The notes beneath the pieces are model-generated. The model did no database searches. It was not told the origin of the DNA and saw only the letters and a list, made by a program, of their open reading frames with translations. Positions 59,815 to 64,000 of a stretch of DNA of 64,000 nucleotides are shown here, piece by piece. Origin of the DNA: Microvirga pudoricolor. Lineage in GTDB: Bacteria; Pseudomonadota; Alphaproteobacteria; Rhizobiales; Beijerinckiaceae. The stretch lies in NCBI RefSeq assembly GCF_016892705.1, contig NZ_JAFEMB010000004.1, positions 186,001-250,000 of the forward strand, written 5' to 3'. The position numbers and the translations under genes are program-made. Within the stretch, counting starts at the first letter, position 1, and every line of letters begins with the position of its first letter.

Positions 59815-60310
59815 TTCGGGTCCAGCTCTGAGCCTGATGAGCGAGCCGGAGGGCGAGAATGAGTACAAGGCTGAGCATGCCCAACATCATCAAACCCTGC
59901 GGAAGGTATAGAGGTGTCGCCAACGTTGTTGGCGCGACGGCCCCGCGCTCATATGAAGATACGGCCATTCTACCGATTTGCCACGTCAGGATGGCCACGC
60001 ATACAAGGGCCATCGCATCGAAAAGCATCGTTGCAACTTGCCTGCCACGGTTGGGAAGGGCGTCAAAAAGAAACGATACCCGAAACAGCGCATTGTCGCC
60101 CAGAGCGACGCCCATGCCGAAGAATGCGATCGACAATAGGAGGTATGTGGCGATCTCGTCTGAGATCAGCAAAGAGAAGCCGAGCAAACTCCGGCAGACT
60201 GCTTCGGTGACGATGAGCAGCGCCATAGCCACGGTCAGCAGCTCACATATGCCCCGCTCAAACGATAGGACGCGCCCGAGCAGGGTTTCCGTTGTCGAAC
60301 TGTAGTGCAT
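59807..60310 (-). CDS. dctQ: TRAP transporter small permease (DctQ family)
   Basis: A 167-residue protein with four hydrophobic segments; the DctQ region SLLGFSLLISDEIATYLLLS lies between the first and second. It sits eight bases after dctP and overlaps dctM. It links the binding protein to the large permease. Confidence 0.88.
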   Translation of the reverse strand: MHYSSTTETLLGRVLSFERGICELLTVAMALLIVTEAVCRSLLGFSLLISDEIATYLLLSIAFFGMGVALGDNALFRVSFLFDALPNRGRQVATMLFDAMALVCVAILTWQIGRMAVSSYERGAVAPTTLATPLYLPQGLMMLGMLSLVLILALRLAHQAQSWTRND

Positions 60311-60318
60311 CGTATTCT

Positions 60319-61293
60319 CTAACGTCCCAATGCGCTGCGGACCTTAGCCAAGGCCTCAGTCGCCTCCGTGCCCTGCTGAGTCGCCCATTCGTTCCAGTAA
60401 GGTGACACGAGCTTGGTGACCTCGTCGATTTCAGCTTGCGTAGGCTCCGTGATGGTCATCCCCTTGGACTTAAGGTTCGCTGTGACCTCACTCTCTTCCT
60501 TGAACAATTGCTCGGTCGTGGACGGCGCGATGTTCTTGACGGCTTGTCGGATCTTCGCTTGCACTTCGGGGCTCAGTTTCTCGAAGGCCGCCTTATTGAC
60601 CAGATAGACTCCATCAAAATAACTGACGGGAAGCCGATAATTTGATTTCAGCATTTCTCCCCAAATCTTTCCGCCGCCGGCACTAGCTGTGAAAACGCCG
60701 TCGATGGCGCCGTGCTGAAGACCAGAAGGAACCTCGGGGGCACCCATGGTAACGGGAACGCCGCCCATGATCTGGACGAATCTGGCCTGCTCTGGGGACG
60801 AAACGCGAAGCTTCTGTCCTTTGAACTCGGAGGCCGTTGCCAGGGGCTTCGTCGAGAACGGAACTTGATGCGGAAAGAGAAAATAGCCTAGAACGATGAC
60901 GCCCTTCGATTCAAAGCCCTTGCGGATGTACGGCTCCATGATCGCTGCGGCCCGATCGTAATCCTCGCGGCTCCGCAGCAGCATGGGCAGTCGCAGAATT
61001 CCGGCGATCGGCACGTTGCCAAGAAAAAGACCGTCATCAGCAAATAAGACCGTGCCATCGCCAACGGCCTGCGTAATGTCAGTCGACTGGATCGGAAGCG
61101 CGCCGGCTAGCCGCAGGCGGAACTTGATGTCGCCGTTCGTCGCTGTCTGGACCCCGTCGAGCACCCGCCGCAGGCCTTGAACGTTGGCAAGGGTCTCTGA
61201 GGGGCCGAATGTATAGGCTGTCCAGGTTTCCGCTCTCGCCGGAACAGTGAAGACCAGCGCGGAAGTTATGGCGGCTAAGGCGATTCTCTTCAT
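60319..61293 (-). CDS. dctP: TRAP transporter substrate-binding protein (DctP family)
   Basis: A 324-residue exported binding protein with signal peptide ending PARAETW. DctP features are KGQKLRVSSPEQARFVQIMG (with the carboxylate-binding Arg), TMGAPEVPSGLQHGAIDGVF and LPVSYFDGVYLVNKAAFEKL. The start MKRIALAAIT is favoured by GAGTGAGGTAC at a good distance over the frame start at 61308. It is the first gene of the operon, 131 bp downstream of a TAAGGTTGTCCGTA site. The ligand is an organic acid of unknown identity. Confidence 0.9.
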   Translation of the reverse strand: MKRIALAAITSALVFTVPARAETWTAYTFGPSETLANVQGLRRVLDGVQTATNGDIKFRLRLAGALPIQSTDITQAVGDGTVLFADDGLFLGNVPIAGILRLPMLLRSREDYDRAAAIMEPYIRKGFESKGVIVLGYFLFPHQVPFSTKPLATASEFKGQKLRVSSPEQARFVQIMGGVPVTMGAPEVPSGLQHGAIDGVFTASAGGGKIWGEMLKSNYRLPVSYFDGVYLVNKAAFEKLSPEVQAKIRQAVKNIAPSTTEQLFKEESEVTANLKSKGMTITEPTQAEIDEVTKLVSPYWNEWATQQGTEATEALAKVRSALGR

Positions 61294-61799
61294 TTGTACC
61301 TCACTCAATGATTGAATGTTTCAAGGTGACGTCTGAGCCTCGGTTTCATCCGACGCTCGGAAGAGGACCCAGCATTCAGCTCAAGCCATGGGACCTAGCG
61401 TGAAACGACACTCATCCAATCTCGTAAGGTTGTCCGTATATCCTAATAAGTCAATCGTTAATTTGGCTACATCCGGCGATGGACCGGTTGCTCGAGTCGA
61501 AGGAAACCAGGCCGAGGAAAACCGATGTCCTTCTCGCGAATACTGCCGCTGCTGATCAAATGGCGGATTGGAGCATCAGAGTACCGGACGGGGACGCTGC
61601 CTTGAGCACCGCCTCTTCAACCTGCATCCCCAAAAACCCCTTAGCCGAGAGGCCCCAGCCACCCTAGGATCGGGGCACCACAGCCAGAAGTTTTTGGATA
61701 AATTCCCTCCGCAACCAGTCACACTAGTTATACCGGCCAGCTGGTAAGGCCAATTGACTGTCTGTCCAATTCTGTTAAGAGTTGGGTCAGGAGCAGAGA
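61294..61799. promoter_or_regulatory. divergent intergenic region, TRAP operon versus GntR/ABC cassette
   Basis: About 500 bp with no supported gene. TAAGGTTGTCCGTA (61425-61438) shares the TGTCCGTA core with the operators at 49959 and 53943 and should control the minus-strand TRAP operon. A minus-strand TTGACT lies beside it. Near 61734-61745 CCGGCCAGCTGG is a partial palindrome just upstream of the plus-strand GntR gene and may be its operator. Confidence 0.55.
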
Positions 61800-62552
61800 A
61801 TGCAGAAGAAAAATATCGAGTTGCAGATCGTTCGGCCTCGGCGGCTCTATGAACAAGTAGCTGATCATGTGCGCGAACGTGTTCTCGATGGAACTTTCCC
61901 GCCGGGCTCGGCTCTACCGCCCGAACGGGAGTTGGCCGAGATCATAGGTGTAAGTCGGCCTTCAATTCGAGAAGCACTGATCGCGCTGGAAGTCATGGGG
62001 TTGGTGGAAAGCCGGCCGGGCGGTGGCAATTTCGTGCGCAGCGATGCCAATAACCTACGAATTATCCCACTTGCCAAAGGTTGGGATCTTGGTCCGGGGC
62101 CAATCGAGCAATTTGAAGCGCGCCGAACGATCGAGTTAGCGTGCGCAAAGCTGGCTGCCGACCGAGCGTCGGGCGAAGATATTCAAAACCTTGAGCAATG
62201 CCTTGCTCGCATGAAAGATCTCGTGGCGCAGAATGTCTCTCCGGCGGCCGAGCATAAATACTTCCACACGGCGCTCGCCAACATTTCGCGAAATCAGATA
62301 TTCGCATCCACAGTGTCGGAACTCTGGCGAGTACGTGACGGGAAGCTTTGGGATACCCTGCGCCAAAAGGTTGAAAACATCGAGAGCTGGCAGGCTGGGA
62401 TAGAGTTTCGCGCAAGTCTTATCGATGCCATCCGCAACCGGGATCCAATGACTGCAGCTGTGATCATGGGAGATCACTTTGATCGAATGGGTGAACTCTA
62501 TTTCGGGCTAGCGCCGGAGTCTGGCAATACATCAAGGGAGGAAACAAGATGA
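61800..62552 (+). CDS. GntR-family (FCD/FadR-type) transcriptional regulator
   Basis: A 250-residue regulator. The winged helix (residues about 13-85) is clear from LYEQVADHVRERVLDGTFPP and SRPSIREALIALEVMGLVES, with the FadR-like ESRPGGGNFV wing. The FCD domain (about 105-225) carries FEARRTIELACAKLAA, the His in YFHTALANIS, and MGDHFDRM. ATG 61800 is preferred over a TTG at 61782 because AGGAG precedes it. The binding-protein gene overlaps its stop by four bases (ATGA), an unusual coupling of a regulator to the transporter it probably controls. Confidence 0.9.
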   Translation: MQKKNIELQIVRPRRLYEQVADHVRERVLDGTFPPGSALPPERELAEIIGVSRPSIREALIALEVMGLVESRPGGGNFVRSDANNLRIIPLAKGWDLGPGPIEQFEARRTIELACAKLAADRASGEDIQNLEQCLARMKDLVAQNVSPAAEHKYFHTALANISRNQIFASTVSELWRVRDGKLWDTLRQKVENIESWQAGIEFRASLIDAIRNRDPMTAAVIMGDHFDRMGELYFGLAPESGNTSREETR

Positions 62553-63847
62553 AGAAGTTCTTGATCATCGGCGGTGGCCTGCTCGCAGCGTCGCTAATGG
62601 CCGGCGGCGCTGCATTTGCAAAGACGACTTTAACGATGTGGACGTTTCTCGACGTCAATGCGAAGGGCGGACGCAATTTGGCGTTGAAGCAGATGATTTC
62701 CGATTTCGAAACGGCCAACCCCGACATTAAGATTAAGGTTGAACCCCAAGTATGGTCGACGCTGGCCGAAAAATTCGTGCTTGGGTCGAATGCTGGAAAT
62801 GCGCCGGACATAGGTTGGGTGAACTCGGAAAATCTCGGGTTCATCATGAATTCCGACGCCGCGTCCAACCTGAAGCCACTGGTTCTCGACGGCTGGTCGG
62901 AGCATCAGAAGCAAGATTTCCTGCTGAATAGCAGCTTCACTGCCGTGACCGACGGAGGCTCAGTCCGCGCGGTGCCGTTGTTACCCTCGACTTGGGTTCT
63001 CATGTATCGCAAGGACCTTTTTGATGCGGCAGGGCTGACAGCTGCGGACGTTGCCACCTGGGGTGGCGTCACCAAGGCAGCAAAGACCCTGACTAAAGAC
63101 ACAAACAATGACGGCCAAACAGACGTGTGGGGTATAGGTCTTGGTCTGAGCCAGGAACGCTTCTCAGTGACGCCGGCATTCCTGGCAACTGTCGATGGTA
63201 ATGGCGGCATCTTCGACGATAGCTGCAAAGCGAAATTCAACAATGAAGCAGGCCGCTCCGCTGTCACCATGCAGGTTGACTGGATCGAAAAAGACAAGGT
63301 CACGCCGCGCGAAGCTTTAGCCATGTCATCCGATGACGCAATCGACCAGTTCGCGGCAGGTCGTTATGCAATGATGATCATCGCTAATTCGCGATACGAA
63401 CAGCTTCAGCGCACTGCGGCCGGTTGGGATGGCGCCAAGCTGGCCATTGCCCCCGTGCCGGGGGTGAAAGCCGGAAAGCCAGGCCCTGCTTTGCTAGTGG
63501 GGTGGTGGGCGGTCCAGTGGTCCAAGTCGCCAAACCAGAAGGCAGCCGCTAAATTCATCAACTACATGTCGGGCCCTCAAGGCGCGTCACTCTGGAATAT
63601 ACCAGGTGAGCAGATACCTACCTATAGATCTGTTGCCGAGCGCCCTGAAATGTCGGACCCAATAAGGCAGGGCATTCGCGCTACATCTGAGATCCTCGCA
63701 AGCAGCGGAGTGCTTATGCCTGGCAAGTGCAACTGGGGTCGCACTCAGGCAGATTTCAATCTCGCCACACAGCAGGTCGTCCTTGGTCAGGCGAAGATTG
63801 AAGACGCCCTCCGCGAAGCCGAGCAGGCCACCAACGATCGTCAGTAG
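62549..63847 (+). CDS. ABC transporter sugar-binding protein (extracellular solute-binding family 1)
   Basis: A 432-residue exported protein with signal peptide to about residue 24 (GGAAFAK). Family-1 sugar-binding features are LTMWTFLDVNAKGGRNLALK, QVWSTLAEKFVLGSNAGNAP, AVPLLPSTWVLMYRKDLFDA and AAKFINYMSGPQGASLW. It should bind a mono- or oligosaccharide (or glycerol-phosphate-like compound) in the periplasm. The start overlaps the GntR stop. A permease gene follows 59 bases after the stop. Confidence 0.9.
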   Translation: MKKFLIIGGGLLAASLMAGGAAFAKTTLTMWTFLDVNAKGGRNLALKQMISDFETANPDIKIKVEPQVWSTLAEKFVLGSNAGNAPDIGWVNSENLGFIMNSDAASNLKPLVLDGWSEHQKQDFLLNSSFTAVTDGGSVRAVPLLPSTWVLMYRKDLFDAAGLTAADVATWGGVTKAAKTLTKDTNNDGQTDVWGIGLGLSQERFSVTPAFLATVDGNGGIFDDSCKAKFNNEAGRSAVTMQVDWIEKDKVTPREALAMSSDDAIDQFAAGRYAMMIIANSRYEQLQRTAAGWDGAKLAIAPVPGVKAGKPGPALLVGWWAVQWSKSPNQKAAAKFINYMSGPQGASLWNIPGEQIPTYRSVAERPEMSDPIRQGIRATSEILASSGVLMPGKCNWGRTQADFNLATQQVVLGQAKIEDALREAEQATNDRQ

Positions 63848-63906
63848 CTCAGGCTTAGAACGAAGCCGACCAGCGTCGCCTCCGCCCCGCACAATCACGG
63901 TTGATC

Positions 63907-64000
63907 ATGTTCAGTTCAGAAAAATTTACACCCTACCGGTTGGTTGGGCTAGCGGTGCTCGTCGAACTCGGCTTCGTCATTATCCCTCTAGTTATTGGGT
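63907..64000 (+). CDS. ABC transporter sugar permease, 5' end only
   Basis: The first 31 codons are visible: a short basic/polar start (MFSSEKFTPYR) followed by a hydrophobic stretch (LVELGFVIIPLVIG), the usual first membrane segment of a binding-protein-dependent sugar permease. The position directly after a family-1 sugar-binding protein supports this. The rest lies beyond the window. Confidence 0.6.
   Translation, partial: MFSSEKFTPYRLVGLAVLVELGFVIIPLVIG

Overview
The window reads as a stretch of chromosome or megaplasmid from an alphaproteobacterium of the order Hyphomicrobiales, possibly a Methylobacteriaceae/Microvirga-like soil or plant-associated organism. This rests on the GC-rich codon use, the many small Gly/Tyr-rich exported proteins, the abundance of solute-binding-protein transporters, and a sequence relic near 31 kb of a type I recall from rhizobia. 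The taxonomic call is an inference. There are no rRNA or tRNA genes and no CRISPR array that I can see.

Region 1 (1-10.9 kb) is an envelope/ion-homeostasis region. It holds a partial GNAT acetyltransferase, seven small exported proteins or lipoproteins (several Gly/Tyr/Ala-rich, one LTXXQ/Spy-like, one split by a G7 frameshift), an AraC-family regulator, a Ca2+/H+ exchanger, a K+-channel-like pore protein and a SulP anion transporter. Four pairs of an 18-bp asymmetric element, each repeated in tandem with exactly 21-bp periodicity, plus one single copy, lie upstream of these genes. This looks like a local AraC-type regulon.

Region 2 (11.0-30.7 kb) is a string of regulator + transporter + enzyme cassettes for carboxylate-type substrates: (a) GntR/FCD, FAH-family hydrolase, SDR, TRAP DctPQM, a small EthD-like protein and an NAD-dependent epimerase; (b) IclR with a perfect palindromic operator, a ThDP enzyme and a polar amino-acid-type ABC transporter; (c) LysR, a D-2-hydroxyacid dehydrogenase, an RraA-like aldolase and a tripartite tricarboxylate transporter, followed by an FMN-dependent 2-hydroxyacid dehydrogenase.

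Region 3 (30.7-40.0 kb) is an accessory segment: 1.2 kb of gene-free, relic-containing DNA, a 2170-residue Gly-rich autotransporter with paired inverted repeats upstream, and an IS3-family insertion sequence whose first transposase frame is broken.

Region 4 (40.0-61.3 kb) holds three large minus-strand operons around one HutC-type GntR regulator: a ten-gene Liv ABC / isochorismatase-fold hydrolase / two deacetylase-fold / citryl-CoA-lyase-like / MDR operon; a CoA-transferase plus two isocitrate-lyase-superfamily genes; and a TRAP / SMP-30 / DUF4387 / AtuA-like / FAD dehydrogenase operon. A TACGG-N4-CCGTA-like site lies upstream of each, so the three probably form one regulon and perhaps one pathway for an unidentified branched or cyclic carboxylate or amide.

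Region 5 (61.8-64.0 kb) begins another cassette: a GntR/FCD regulator, a family-1 sugar-binding protein and the start of its permease, cut by the window edge.
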